The notes beneath the pieces were generated by a model. The model saw only the letters and a list, made by a program, of their open reading frames with translations. It was not told the origin of the DNA and did no database searches. DNA of 64,000 nucleotides from Roseiarcus sp050012775 (GTDB taxonomy: Bacteria > Pseudomonadota > Alphaproteobacteria > Rhizobiales > Beijerinckiaceae), in assembly GCA_050012775.1 (NCBI GenBank), contig JBEKGN010000001.1, positions 62,001 through 126,000 on the forward strand. The letters run 5' to 3'. Positions 53,452 through 62,098 of this stretch are shown piece by piece. Position 1 is the stretch's first letter. Each line of letters starts with the position of its first letter. Position numbers and translations under genes: made by a program.

Positions 53452-55161
53452 CTAGCCGCGCGCGATCTCGCGTTCCAGAAAGCCCAGCGTCTGGGCCTCG
53501 GGAACGTCCTTGGCGACGAAGCTCTCGCCGATGCCTTTGACGAGGATGAACGTCAGGCGTCCGCGCTCGACCTTCTTGTCCTGGCGCATTGCCCCGAGGA
53601 TCGCTTGCGCGTCGGCTTCGAGGCCGGGGATTTCGGCGATGCGGGTCGGCAGGCCGATCGCCTTGAGGTGAGTCTCGACGCGCACCGCGTCCTGCCCCGA
53701 GCACAGGCCAAGCTCGCGCGAAAAGCGGAACGCGCAGGCCATGCCGATCGCCACGCCCTCGCCGTGCACGAGGCGCGCGCCGTCGTAGCGCGTCAGCCGC
53801 TCGAAGGCGTGGCCGAACGTGTGGCCGAGGTTGAGCAGCGCGCGTTCGCCCTGCTCGGTCTCGTCGGCCGCGACGACGCGCGCCTTGGCCGCGCAGCTCG
53901 CGGCGATCGCCTCGAGACGCGCCGGGCCGCCGGAAAAGACCTCGCGCCAGCGCGTCTCCAGCCAGTCGAAGAAATCGCGGTCGCCGAGCAGGCCGTATTT
54001 GACCGTCTCGGCGTAGCCGGCGCGAAATTCGCGCGGGCTCAACGTGTCGAGCACCCCCGTGTCGGCGAGCACCAGGGAAGGCTGATGGAACGCCCCGATC
54101 AGGTTCTTGCCCGCGGGCGAATTGATCGCGGTCTTGCCGCCGACGCTGGAATCGACCTGCGCGAGCAAAGTCGTCGGCATCTGCACGAAGCGCACGCCGC
54201 GCCTCAGGCACGCCGCGCAAAAGCCCGCGAGATCGCCGATGACGCCGCCGCCGAACGCGACGACGATGTCGCGCCGCTCGATATGGGCGCCGATCAGCGC
54301 GTCGCTGACGCGCGCGAACTCGGCGTAGGACTTCGTCGCTTCGCCGGGCGGACAGACGATGACGGCGGTCTTCAACCCCGCGCGCGCGAGGCTTCGCGTC
54401 AATTTCTCCAGATGCAGCGCCGCGACGGTCTCGTCGGTGACGATTGCGCATTGCGCGCCGGGCGCGAGGCGCGCGATATGCTCGCCGGCAGATTCGACGA
54501 GCCCGTCGCCGATCAGGATCTTGTAAGCGCGGGCGCCGAGCGCGACGTCGACTTCGCGCAACGCCGGGCCGTCCGGCGACGCCGCCTGGTCGCGTGGCGT
54601 GGCGACGCGCCGGCGCAGGCCCGCCAGGATCGCGTCGACGACCGAGTCATGCGGCCCGTCGTGCGATTCGATCGTCATGTCGGCGAGCGCATAGGTCGGG
54701 CTGCGCTCGTCGAGGAGGCGGCGCAGGGTCGCCTCGGGATCGGCGGTGCGCAGCAGCGGCCGGTTCGAGCGCTTGCGCACCCGGCGCAACAACACCTCGA
54801 AATCGGGCTTCAGCCATATCGAGACGCCGGACTGGCCGATGCGCTGGCGCGTCGCTTCATTGAGGAAGGCGCCGCCGCCGGTCGCCACAACCTTGGGCCC
54901 GTCGACGAGCAGCCGCGCGATCACCCTGCGCTCGCCCTCGCGAAAATAGGCTTCGCCGAAGCGCTCGAAAATCTCCGGGATCGTCATTTGCGCTCCCGCC
55001 TCGATTTCGGCGTCGGCGTCGACGAAGGGCAGGCCGAGGCGTTGGGCGAGCCGCTTGCCGACGGAGGTCTTTCCCGCGCCCATCATGCCGACGAGCACGA
55101 TCGAGCGCCCGCCGAGGGCGGCGGCGAGTCCTTCGGCGTCAACACTCGCGGTTTCGTTCAT
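53452..55161 (-). CDS. aroKB: Fused shikimate kinase / 3-dehydroquinate synthase
   Basis: 569 aa with two enzymes of aromatic amino acid synthesis in one chain. Residues ~18-190 are shikimate kinase: P-loop GMMGAGKTSVG (25-35), FVDADAEIEAG, GGGAFLNEATR and RPLL. Residues ~205-569 are AroB: GGGVIGDLAGFCAACLRRGVRFVQMPTTLLAQVDSSVGGKTAIN, KYGLLGD, and NLGHTFGHAFE with metal-ligand His. The linker (~190-205) is short, with no stop or start near it. Separate overlapping aroK-aroB genes are the usual arrangement in this group, so this is a gene fusion. Order (kinase first) matches the ancestral operon. Confidence 0.94.
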   Translation of the reverse strand: MNETASVDAEGLAAALGGRSIVLVGMMGAGKTSVGKRLAQRLGLPFVDADAEIEAGAQMTIPEIFERFGEAYFREGERRVIARLLVDGPKVVATGGGAFLNEATRQRIGQSGVSIWLKPDFEVLLRRVRKRSNRPLLRTADPEATLRRLLDERSPTYALADMTIESHDGPHDSVVDAILAGLRRRVATPRDQAASPDGPALREVDVALGARAYKILIGDGLVESAGEHIARLAPGAQCAIVTDETVAALHLEKLTRSLARAGLKTAVIVCPPGEATKSYAEFARVSDALIGAHIERRDIVVAFGGGVIGDLAGFCAACLRRGVRFVQMPTTLLAQVDSSVGGKTAINSPAGKNLIGAFHQPSLVLADTGVLDTLSPREFRAGYAETVKYGLLGDRDFFDWLETRWREVFSGGPARLEAIAASCAAKARVVAADETEQGERALLNLGHTFGHAFERLTRYDGARLVHGEGVAIGMACAFRFSRELGLCSGQDAVRVETHLKAIGLPTRIAEIPGLEADAQAILGAMRQDKKVERGRLTFILVKGIGESFVAKDVPEAQTLGFLEREIARG

Positions 55162-55348
55162 GCCATCCTTCCCGACGCCCGAAGCGCGCCGGCCGCGGCG
55201 CCGCGCCTTTCGAGCCGCCGTTCCTATCGCAACCGCCCGCCGATGGCCACAGGCGCCTTTCCTCTACGCCAAAGGACGGCTTGCGCGACGCGCCAAGACT
55301 TGTAAGCATACATCAAAGGCTTAGCCTGGAAGACGATAGGAGGGGGCG

Positions 55349-57412
55349 ATGCCCGCTGCGGGTCAAAATGGCGAACACAGGATTGCCGGACCGCGATTGA
55401 TCGCGATCGTGGGCCCCTTCCAGAGCGGCAAGACCAGCCTTCTCGAAGGTCTTCTCGTGCGCGGCGGCGGCGCGGCGCGGCAGGGCTCGGTGCGCGAAGG
55501 CACCAGCGTCGGCGATTCCAGCCCCGAGGCGCGCGCCCACGCGATGAGCGTCGAGCCCAACGTCGCCAGCGTCGATTACATGGGCGACCGCTTCACCTTC
55601 TTCGACTGCCCGGGCTCGGTCGAGTTCTCCCATGACATGCGCCTCGCGCTGCCCGTCTGCGACGCGGCCGTCGTGGTCTGCGAGGCCGATCCGCGCAAGG
55701 CGCCAGCGCTGCAAGTGATCCTGCGCGAGCTCGAGGAGCTTCGCGTTCCCCGCATCCTGTTTCTCAACAAGATCGACCTCGCCGCCGGGGGCGTGCGCGA
55801 AACTCTGGAGATGTTGCAGTCGGCTTCGCGCGCGCCCCTGCTGCTGCGCCAGATCCCGATCTGGGAGAACGGCGTCGCCACCGGCTTCGTCGATCTCGCG
55901 CTGGAGCGCGCGTTCGTCTACCGCGAGTCCCAGCCCTCCAGCGTGGTCGCGATGCCGGGCGGCGTCGCCAGCGAGGAAAAGCAGGCGCGCTATTCCATGC
56001 TCGAGCGCCTCGCCGACTACGACGACGCGCTGATGGAGCAGCTCATCAGCGACATCGAACCGCCGCGCGACCGCGTGTTCGACGACCTCGCGAAGGAATT
56101 GCGCGAGGGCCATGTCGTGCCCCTGCTGATGGGCTCGGCGACCGCCGGCCATGGCGTGACGCGGCTCCTCAAGGCGCTGCGCCACGAGGCGCCCGGCGTG
56201 ACGCAAACCCGCGCGCGCCTCGGCGTCGAGCCGGAGGGGCCGGCGCTCGCCCAGATCATTCGCACCATCCACACCGCCCATGGCGGCAAATTGTCGCTGG
56301 CGCGGGTCCTGCGCGGCGCCTTTTTCGACGGCGCCGGCGTCGTCGGCTCTCGCGGGGGCGAGGAGCGCATCGCCGGGATCGCGCGGCTGATCGGCGCGGT
56401 CTCTTCCAAGCTTTCGCGCGCCGAGGAAGGCGATACGGTCGCCTTCGCGCGCCTGGAAAGCCTGACGACCGGCGATCGCTTCAGCGACAACAAGAAGGCG
56501 CCCGAAGCGGCCCCGATCCCGCTGCCGCCGCCGCCGACCCAGGCCATCGCCATTCACGTCAAGGACCGCAAGGACGAAGTGCGGCTCGCCGCCGCGCTCG
56601 CCAAGCTGTGCGAGGAGGACCCCTCGCTCGCCTATGTCCACGATCAGGAGTCGGGCGAACTCAAGCTGTTGGGCCAGGGCGAAATGCATCTGCGCGTGGT
56701 CGCCGAGCGCCTCGCCGAACGTTTCGGCGTCGCGGTCGACGCGAAGAAGCCGTCCGTCGCTTATCGCGAGACGATTCGCGACGGCGTGACGGTGCGCGGG
56801 CGCCATAAGAAGCAATCGGGCGGTCACGGCCAGTTCGGCGACGTGCTGGTCGAAGTCGGGCCTCGCGAACGCGGCGAGGGTTTCGCCTTTTCCGAGCGCG
56901 TCCACGGCGGCACGGTGCCGCGGCAGTATTTTTCCTCCGTCGAGATGGGCGCCCGCGACGCTTTGACGCGCGGACCGCTCGGCTTCCCCGTCGTCGACGT
57001 CGCCGTCACCTTGCTCGACGGCTCCTATCACACGGTCGATTCCTCGGACATGGCGTTTCGCGCCGCGGCCAAGGCCGCGCTCGCCGAGGCGCTGCCCAAG
57101 GCCCGGCCCGTGCTCCTCGAACCCGTTCTCGCCGTGACGATCTACGTGCCCTCCGACGCGCTGGCGCGCGCCAGCGCCCTGGTGAGCGCCCGGCGCGGGC
57201 AAATCCTCGGCTTCGAGGGGCGCAAGGGCTGGGAGGGCTGGGAGGCCTTACGCGCGCTCATCCCCGAGGCGGAAATCGGCGATCTCATCGTCGAACTGCG
57301 CTCCGCCACGTCAGGCGTCGGCGCTTTCGAGACCCAGTTCGACCATCTCGCGGAATTGTCGGGACGCGCGGCGGATCAGGTGATCGCGGCGCGGAAGAAG
57401 AGCCTGGGGTGA
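55349..57412 (+). CDS. Elongation factor G-like protein (EF-G paralogue)
   Basis: 687 aa. The G domain has a changed P-loop (GPFQSGKTSL), G3 DCPGSVEF and G4 NKID. Domains II to V follow, including GHGQFGDVLVEV and the C-terminal GQILGFEGRKGWEGWEAL. The chain lacks the usual AHIDAGKTT opening of translational EF-G and matches the 'elongation factor G' type 2 paralogues seen in alphaproteobacteria. Its own role is not established (translocation variant or ribosome recycling are options). A strong AGGAGGGGG site precedes the ATG. Confidence 0.88.
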   Translation: MPAAGQNGEHRIAGPRLIAIVGPFQSGKTSLLEGLLVRGGGAARQGSVREGTSVGDSSPEARAHAMSVEPNVASVDYMGDRFTFFDCPGSVEFSHDMRLALPVCDAAVVVCEADPRKAPALQVILRELEELRVPRILFLNKIDLAAGGVRETLEMLQSASRAPLLLRQIPIWENGVATGFVDLALERAFVYRESQPSSVVAMPGGVASEEKQARYSMLERLADYDDALMEQLISDIEPPRDRVFDDLAKELREGHVVPLLMGSATAGHGVTRLLKALRHEAPGVTQTRARLGVEPEGPALAQIIRTIHTAHGGKLSLARVLRGAFFDGAGVVGSRGGEERIAGIARLIGAVSSKLSRAEEGDTVAFARLESLTTGDRFSDNKKAPEAAPIPLPPPPTQAIAIHVKDRKDEVRLAAALAKLCEEDPSLAYVHDQESGELKLLGQGEMHLRVVAERLAERFGVAVDAKKPSVAYRETIRDGVTVRGRHKKQSGGHGQFGDVLVEVGPRERGEGFAFSERVHGGTVPRQYFSSVEMGARDALTRGPLGFPVVDVAVTLLDGSYHTVDSSDMAFRAAAKAALAEALPKARPVLLEPVLAVTIYVPSDALARASALVSARRGQILGFEGRKGWEGWEALRALIPEAEIGDLIVELRSATSGVGAFETQFDHLAELSGRAADQVIAARKKSLG

Positions 57413-57500
57413 AGGAGGGGCGGCGCGACGGCGAGCGCTTCGCTCGCCAGCGGACGCCCGCCCGTCGCGGGGTTGATGCCAGCGGCCGAAAGCAATGACT

Positions 57501-57668
57501 CGTCCTGGCCGGGCTTGTCCCGGCCATCCACGCCGGCCAGCCGCCGCTTCGCAAGACGAAAAGCCGCGCACTCTCAGCCTCTTCGTGAGGAATGGAAGCA
57601 GCTTCACCGCGTGCGGACGATTGCTTCGCAATCGCCTTGGGATGGCCGGGACAAGCCCGGCCAGGACG
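57501..57668. repeat. 168-bp dispersed element with 29-bp perfect terminal inverted repeats (copy 1)
   Basis: The ends (57501-57529 and 57640-57668) are exact inverted copies containing GGCCGGGCTTGTCCCGGCC. The inner right part has a hairpin GATTGC-TTC-GCAATC preceded by GTGCGGAC. A second copy in the same orientation lies at 59899-60033. The style is that of MITE-like intergenic repeats of Hyphomicrobiales. Confidence 0.8.
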
Positions 57669-57718
57669 GCCGTTAGCGTTTTCGGCAATTGGTATGAGTA
57701 TCCCATCGCCGCAACCTC

Positions 57719-57812
57719 GAGCTTTTCCAAGGATTTCCAAACTTTTCCAAGGAAATTCCAAGCTTTTCCAAGGAAATTCCAAGCTTTTCCAAACCTTTCC
57801 AAGGATTTCCAA
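57719..57812. repeat. AT-rich 21-bp tandem repeat
   Basis: About four copies of a 21-base unit close to AGCTTTTCCAAGGAAATTCC, then degenerate copies and a T-run. Unit starts are at 57719, 57740, 57761 and 57782. The stretch is far more AT-rich than the surrounding DNA. Because 21 is divisible by three, all frames stay open and spell heptapeptide repeats, but no gene is proven. Confidence 0.75.
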
Positions 57813-58318
57813 ATTTTTTTCCTTGGTCGTTTCGAGGAAAATCAAGGACTTATCGCTCGGTCAGCCCGGAATCGCGTTTTCTCCGAATTTCCGCGTCGTC
57901 TCGGCCGCGACGAGCGGCCCCGCGGCGCCCTGCCGAACGCGCTCGCGATTCAAGGTAGCGCGAATTCCGATTATCGGAAAGAAATTGTCGGCGGCGATTT
58001 CCGCGAGGGGCCTCGGGGCGAGCGCGGGATTACGCCATTACGGCAATCGCGGCGACAGCCGCTTGGCGTGGGCTGCACCCCTCCGGTGGGACACGTCTAA
58101 TTCAGTGCGCCGCCTCATGCCTCTGGAATCCATCGCCCTGTTGCGCAATGATCCCTTATTCAAATCGCCCGCCGTGACGACCTGTCGCATCGGGCCACGC
58201 TCCGCCGAAGATCATGGCGCCGCCAACGCGCCTACGCCAAGCGAAAAGAACGCGGTCGCGATTTTGTCGGCGCCGAATAGCTTTCTGGTTTCGGGGCTTC
58301 GGCAAGGGAGGTCAGCCA
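57813..58318. other. Intergenic stretch upstream of the PLP enzyme gene, no gene recognised
   Basis: Lower G+C than average. Open frames pass through from the repeat region but show no family features. No SAM or other methionine-related riboswitch structure could be recognised. The last ~20 bases hold a clear ribosome site (GGGAGG) for the GTG start at 58319. Confidence 0.5.
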
Positions 58319-59596
58319 GTGACTGAGAAGAAATGGTTATCGCGCCGGGTGGGCCGACATCCCCTCCATCCCGAGACCTTGATGATGGGGTATGGCTACG
58401 ATCCTTTCCTCTCCGAGAGATCGTTGAAGCCGCCGGTGTTTCATACCTCGACCTTCGTCTTCAAGTCGGCGCGGGACGGCAAGGAATTCTTCGAGCTGGC
58501 CTATGGCTTGCGGGAGAAACGACCCAACGAAGAACCCGGCCTCATCTACAGCCGGATCAACAATCCCGATCTCGAAATGCTGGAGGATCGTCTCACGATC
58601 TGGGACGAAGCCGAGGCGAGTCTCGTCTTCGCCTCGGGCATGGCGGCCATCTCGACGAGCCTTTGGGCTTATGTTCGGCCGGGAACCGTGCTCCTGCATT
58701 CCGATCCGGTTTACGGCGGCACGGATTTCCTGCTCAAGAAGATACTGCCGCAATTCGGCGTTACGTCGGTGGGGTTTGCCGCGGAGGGCGGGGTCGCGGC
58801 TCTCGCGGCCGCGGCCGAACAGGCCGAGTCGATCGGCCCGGTAGCCGTCCTCTATATCGAAACCCCCGCCAACCCGACCAATGGCCTCGTCGATCTGGCG
58901 GCGGCGCGCGCGATCGCCGACAGGATGCGCGATCGCCGACCGGCGATCATCGTCGACAACACGATGCTCGGTCCGCTTTATCAGACCCCTCTCGCCCACG
59001 GCGCGGACCTGGCGATCACGTCCCTGACCAAATATGTGGGGGGCCATTCGGACCTGATCGCCGGCAGCTGTTCGGGTTCGCGCGCCAAGATCGATCCTGT
59101 CCGTGGGATGCGGACGATCCTGGGAACGATGTGCGATCCACAAACGACGTGGATGCTGATGCGTTCGCTGGAGACGATGAAACTGCGGATGGACGCGGCC
59201 GTTGGCAACGCGCGCAAAGTGGCGGAATTCCTGCGAGGGCGCCGCCACGTCAAATCCGTCTGGTACCTGGGATTTCTGCCGGAGGGCCATCCGGACCGCG
59301 CCGTTTTCGAACGCCAGTGCAAGAGCGCGGGATCGACATTCAGTTTCGAAGTCGAAGGCGGCGAGGTCGAGGCTTTTGCCGTTCTGGATCGTCTCGAAGT
59401 CATCAAGCTGGCGGTTTCGCTGGGGGGCACGGAATCCCTGGCGAGCCATCCCGCCAGCATGACCCATTCGGATATTTCCGCCGACGAAAGGGCGCGTCTG
59501 GGCATTACGCCAAGCTTGATCCGCCTTTCCGTGGGGATCGAAAATTCCGACGATCTCATCGCCGATCTCGACCAGGCCCTTGCCGCGATCGCGTGA
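58319..59596 (+). CDS. Cys/Met-metabolism PLP-dependent enzyme (cystathionine gamma-synthase or methionine gamma-lyase type)
   Basis: 425 aa from a GTG with GGGAGG seven bases upstream. Fold-type I PLP signatures: YSRINNPDLEMLEDRLTIWDEAEASLVFASGMAAIS, YIETPANPTNGLVDL, VDNTMLGPLYQTPLAHGADLAITSLTKYVGGHSDLIAG with the PLP lysine in SLTKYVGGH, and SLGGTESLASHPASMTHSD. It belongs to the trans-sulfuration family; precise activity is not readable. The insert RLRE-KRPNEEPG before YSRI marks a gamma-synthase-like subgroup. G+C is lower than in neighbours, and the gene lies between two repeat copies, suggesting acquisition. Confidence 0.87.
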   Translation: MTEKKWLSRRVGRHPLHPETLMMGYGYDPFLSERSLKPPVFHTSTFVFKSARDGKEFFELAYGLREKRPNEEPGLIYSRINNPDLEMLEDRLTIWDEAEASLVFASGMAAISTSLWAYVRPGTVLLHSDPVYGGTDFLLKKILPQFGVTSVGFAAEGGVAALAAAAEQAESIGPVAVLYIETPANPTNGLVDLAAARAIADRMRDRRPAIIVDNTMLGPLYQTPLAHGADLAITSLTKYVGGHSDLIAGSCSGSRAKIDPVRGMRTILGTMCDPQTTWMLMRSLETMKLRMDAAVGNARKVAEFLRGRRHVKSVWYLGFLPEGHPDRAVFERQCKSAGSTFSFEVEGGEVEAFAVLDRLEVIKLAVSLGGTESLASHPASMTHSDISADERARLGITPSLIRLSVGIENSDDLIADLDQALAAIA

Positions 59597-59898
59597 CCGA
59601 GCGCAAACACTTAGCGCGCGACGCCCTCCTCACGCCCCCGGAGGCGGACCGGATCCGTGCAAAGAGAAGCGGACGGCGCCCGGCGACAGGGCCTTACGGT
59701 GATCCACATTGGCGAATATCGCCGCGCCGATCCGTGCATGGCTCCGCCGATGACGCAACGCGCGTCACGTTTCGGCAAATCCCCGTTGGCGCCGCCGACG
59801 CTCGCGCCACGCGCCCCGAACCGCCTATCCTCGCCGAGGCGTCAGTCCGAGATTCAGCGAGGCCGACTCGTGGAAGAAAGCTCTGAGAACCCAACGCT

Positions 59899-60033
59899 GT
59901 CATGGCCGGGCTTGTCCCGGCCATCCATGCCGTCCCGCAGCGCCGCACCTTGAACGTTTCGATTTGCCGGCGCCGCGTGCGGACGATTGCTCCGCAATCG
60001 CCTTGGGATGGCCGGGACGAGCCCGGCCATGAC
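59899..60033. repeat. 135-bp dispersed element with terminal inverted repeats (copy 2)
   Basis: The ends (59899-59926 and 60006-60033) are inverted copies of 28 bases with one mismatch and share the GGCCGGGCTTGTCCCGGCC core with copy 1 at 57501. The right inner part (GTGCGGACGATTGC-TCC-GCAATCGCC) also matches copy 1. The left inner part differs. Same orientation as copy 1. Confidence 0.8.
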
Positions 60034-60079
60034 GGCAAGAGAGCATTTTCCGACAGGTCGCGCTCACTGAGGTCTGGTA

Positions 60080-60706
60080 TCAGTCCGGGAAGCGCTCCAA
60101 GCGCGGCCCTTCGCCCGAAAACTCGAAGCGCGCCACGTTCAATTGCATCGCGAGAAAGGCGTAGTAGCCGCTGATGGCGGTCATATCGACGACGCCCTTC
60201 TTGTCGAAGCGCTGCTCGGCGCGTTGGAAGGTCGCGTCGGACACGCGCTTGTTCTTTTGCAGTTCGCTCGTGAAGTCGTAGATGATCTCTTCGTCGGCGC
60301 TCATCCCCGCGGGCCGGCGCCCGTCGGCGATCGCATCGGCGATGTCCTTGGCGATCCCCGCCTTCAGCGCGATCGGGTAATGGACGCACCACTCGTAGTC
60401 CTGCGACCACGCGCGCGCGGTGATCAGAATCACGAGTTCGCTCAGCGTATTGCCGATAGCCGAATGGTAGCGCAGATAATCGCCCATGGCGCGGGCCATG
60501 GACATGACGTCCGGGCTGTACATCATCGGTTCGAAGGGGCCGAACACCGGGACTTTGCGTGCGGCCAGGAATTCCTCGGCCGCCTTTTTCTGATCGGCGT
60601 CGTATTGCTCGGGCGCGATCGCCGGAAGGCGCTGCTGCGCCGGCGCCGGACCTGCGACAAGCACGGCGCCGGCGCACAGGATGCAAAGCGCGGATAAGCG
60701 GAACAT
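60080..60706 (-). CDS. Exported carboxymuconolactone decarboxylase (CMD)-like protein
   Basis: 208 aa with a signal peptide (MFRLSALCILCAGAVLVAGPAPAQ). The mature part has the CMD/AhpD helical fold: FGPFEPMMYSPDVMSMARAMGDYLRYHSAIGNTLSELVILITARAWSQDYEWCVHYPIALKAG. The EW-C-VH pattern keeps one Cys and the His of the CMD active-site region. Function in the periplasm is unknown; some relatives are decarboxylases or peroxidase partners. It is divergent from the NDUFA9-like gene. Confidence 0.85.
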   Translation of the reverse strand: MFRLSALCILCAGAVLVAGPAPAQQRLPAIAPEQYDADQKKAAEEFLAARKVPVFGPFEPMMYSPDVMSMARAMGDYLRYHSAIGNTLSELVILITARAWSQDYEWCVHYPIALKAGIAKDIADAIADGRRPAGMSADEEIIYDFTSELQKNKRVSDATFQRAEQRFDKKGVVDMTAISGYYAFLAMQLNVARFEFSGEGPRLERFPD

Positions 60707-60964
60707 GGACCGGCTCCTTCGGCTATTGCGGATTACGCGGCGCGAGCGCGCCCGAAAACCGCTCGCTGTCGATGGGCTCGCATCCTAACCCCGATTTCTG
60801 AAGGACGCTCGCACCCTTTTGACCCCTTCGCTCCCGCTGCTCCGGCGCCGACGGATTTCGAACTGCGGCGCTCGCGGGCGCCGCGGCATCTGGCCGTCTG
60901 TACACCCGCCCCGCGTTCGCTTATGGAAGGGCGCGATTTTCTCAACCCACGGAGTCGAGCGGCG

Positions 60965-61972
60965 ATGGCCGAAGCCCCCTATAGCAGCGATCGTCTGGCG
61001 ACGGTTTTCGGCGGTTCGGGCTTTGTGGGACGCCATATCGTGCGGGCGCTGGCGCGAGAGGGCTGGCGCGTGCGCGTGGCGGTGCGGCGGCCGGACCTGG
61101 CCGGATTCTTGAATCCGCTCGGGGCGGTCGGGCAAATCGAGGCGGTCCAGGCCAATCTGCGCTACCCCGAGTCGATCCAGGCGGCGATCGAGGGCGCGAA
61201 CGCGGTCGTCAACGCGGCCGGCGTCAAGCGCCAGAGGGGACGGCAGAGCTACGAGGCCGTCCACGTCTTCGGCGCCGGCGAGATCGCGCGCGCGGCGGCG
61301 GCGCAGAAGGTCGGCGCCCTGGCGCTCGTCTCCGGGATCGGCGCCGACCCGGCATCCCGAAATCCCTATATCGCCAGCAAGGCGCGCGGCGAGGCGGCGA
61401 CGCGCGAAGCCTTCGCCGGCGCCATCGTGCTGCGCCCATCGATCGTATTCGGGCCGGAGGACGAGTTCTTCAATCGTTTCGCCGCGCTGGCGCCCTTTAC
61501 GCCCGCATTGCCGCTGTTCGGCGGCGGGACGACGAAATTGCAGCCGGTCTTCGTCGGCGACGTCGCGCTCGCGGCGGCGCGCGCGCTCGACGATGCCGCC
61601 GCGGCGGGGCGAACCTACGAACTCGGCGGCCCGGAAGTGATGAGTCTGCGCGAGGCGATCGAGCGCACCCTGCGCATCATCGAGCGAAAGCGAGCCCTCG
61701 TCCCGATTCCCTTCGGCGTCTCGCGCCTGCTCGCGCGCGCGACGGATTTCGCGAGCGCCGTCTCGCTCGGCCGCTTCCCCAAGATGCTGACGACGACGCG
61801 GGACGAGATCGAGCTGCTGCGCCACGACATCGTGGTGTCGGCCGCCGCGGTCGCCGAAGGGCGCACGTTGCGCGATCTCGGCGTCGCCGCGCAGGGCTTC
61901 GAGGCGATCGCGCCCGCCTATCTCTATCGCTTCCGCAAGACCGGCCAATACGCGAGCAGCCGCGCCGCCTGA
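60965..61972 (+). CDS. Complex I NDUFA9-like NAD(P)-binding protein (atypical SDR)
   Basis: 335 aa. The Rossmann motif is VFGGSGFVGRHIVRALAREGW (about 14-34). NAAGVKRQRGRQSYEAVHVFGA and SKARGEAATREAFAGAIVLRPSIVFGPEDEFFNRFA are typical of the NDUFA9/atypical SDR group. In mitochondria NDUFA9 is a complex I accessory subunit; bacterial homologues are common in alphaproteobacteria, and a link to quinone metabolism is suspected. The ATG at 60965 is preferred over one 14 codons upstream. Confidence 0.88.
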   Translation: MAEAPYSSDRLATVFGGSGFVGRHIVRALAREGWRVRVAVRRPDLAGFLNPLGAVGQIEAVQANLRYPESIQAAIEGANAVVNAAGVKRQRGRQSYEAVHVFGAGEIARAAAAQKVGALALVSGIGADPASRNPYIASKARGEAATREAFAGAIVLRPSIVFGPEDEFFNRFAALAPFTPALPLFGGGTTKLQPVFVGDVALAAARALDDAAAAGRTYELGGPEVMSLREAIERTLRIIERKRALVPIPFGVSRLLARATDFASAVSLGRFPKMLTTTRDEIELLRHDIVVSAAAVAEGRTLRDLGVAAQGFEAIAPAYLYRFRKTGQYASSRAA

Positions 61973-62098
61973 GGCGGCCGCGCCGGCGCCGCGCGACGAA
62001 CGACGAACGGCGCTCTTGCGCGCGCGCGGCGCGACGACTAGGCTTCCTGGCGTCGGCGCGCAAAAAGCGGCGCGCGACAAGCCTTTGCAAGAGGTCGG

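Noticed and set aside
53344..55305. 653-codon frame antisense to the aroK-aroB fusion
   Set aside because: No recognisable domain; aroKB motifs are complete on the other strand.
57719..57812. CRISPR array
   Set aside because: Units are head to tail without variable spacers.
57495..58326. Open frames across the repeat and 21-bp tandem array
   Set aside because: They exist because the repeat unit is a multiple of three; the ends are unlike any protein and there is no start signal.
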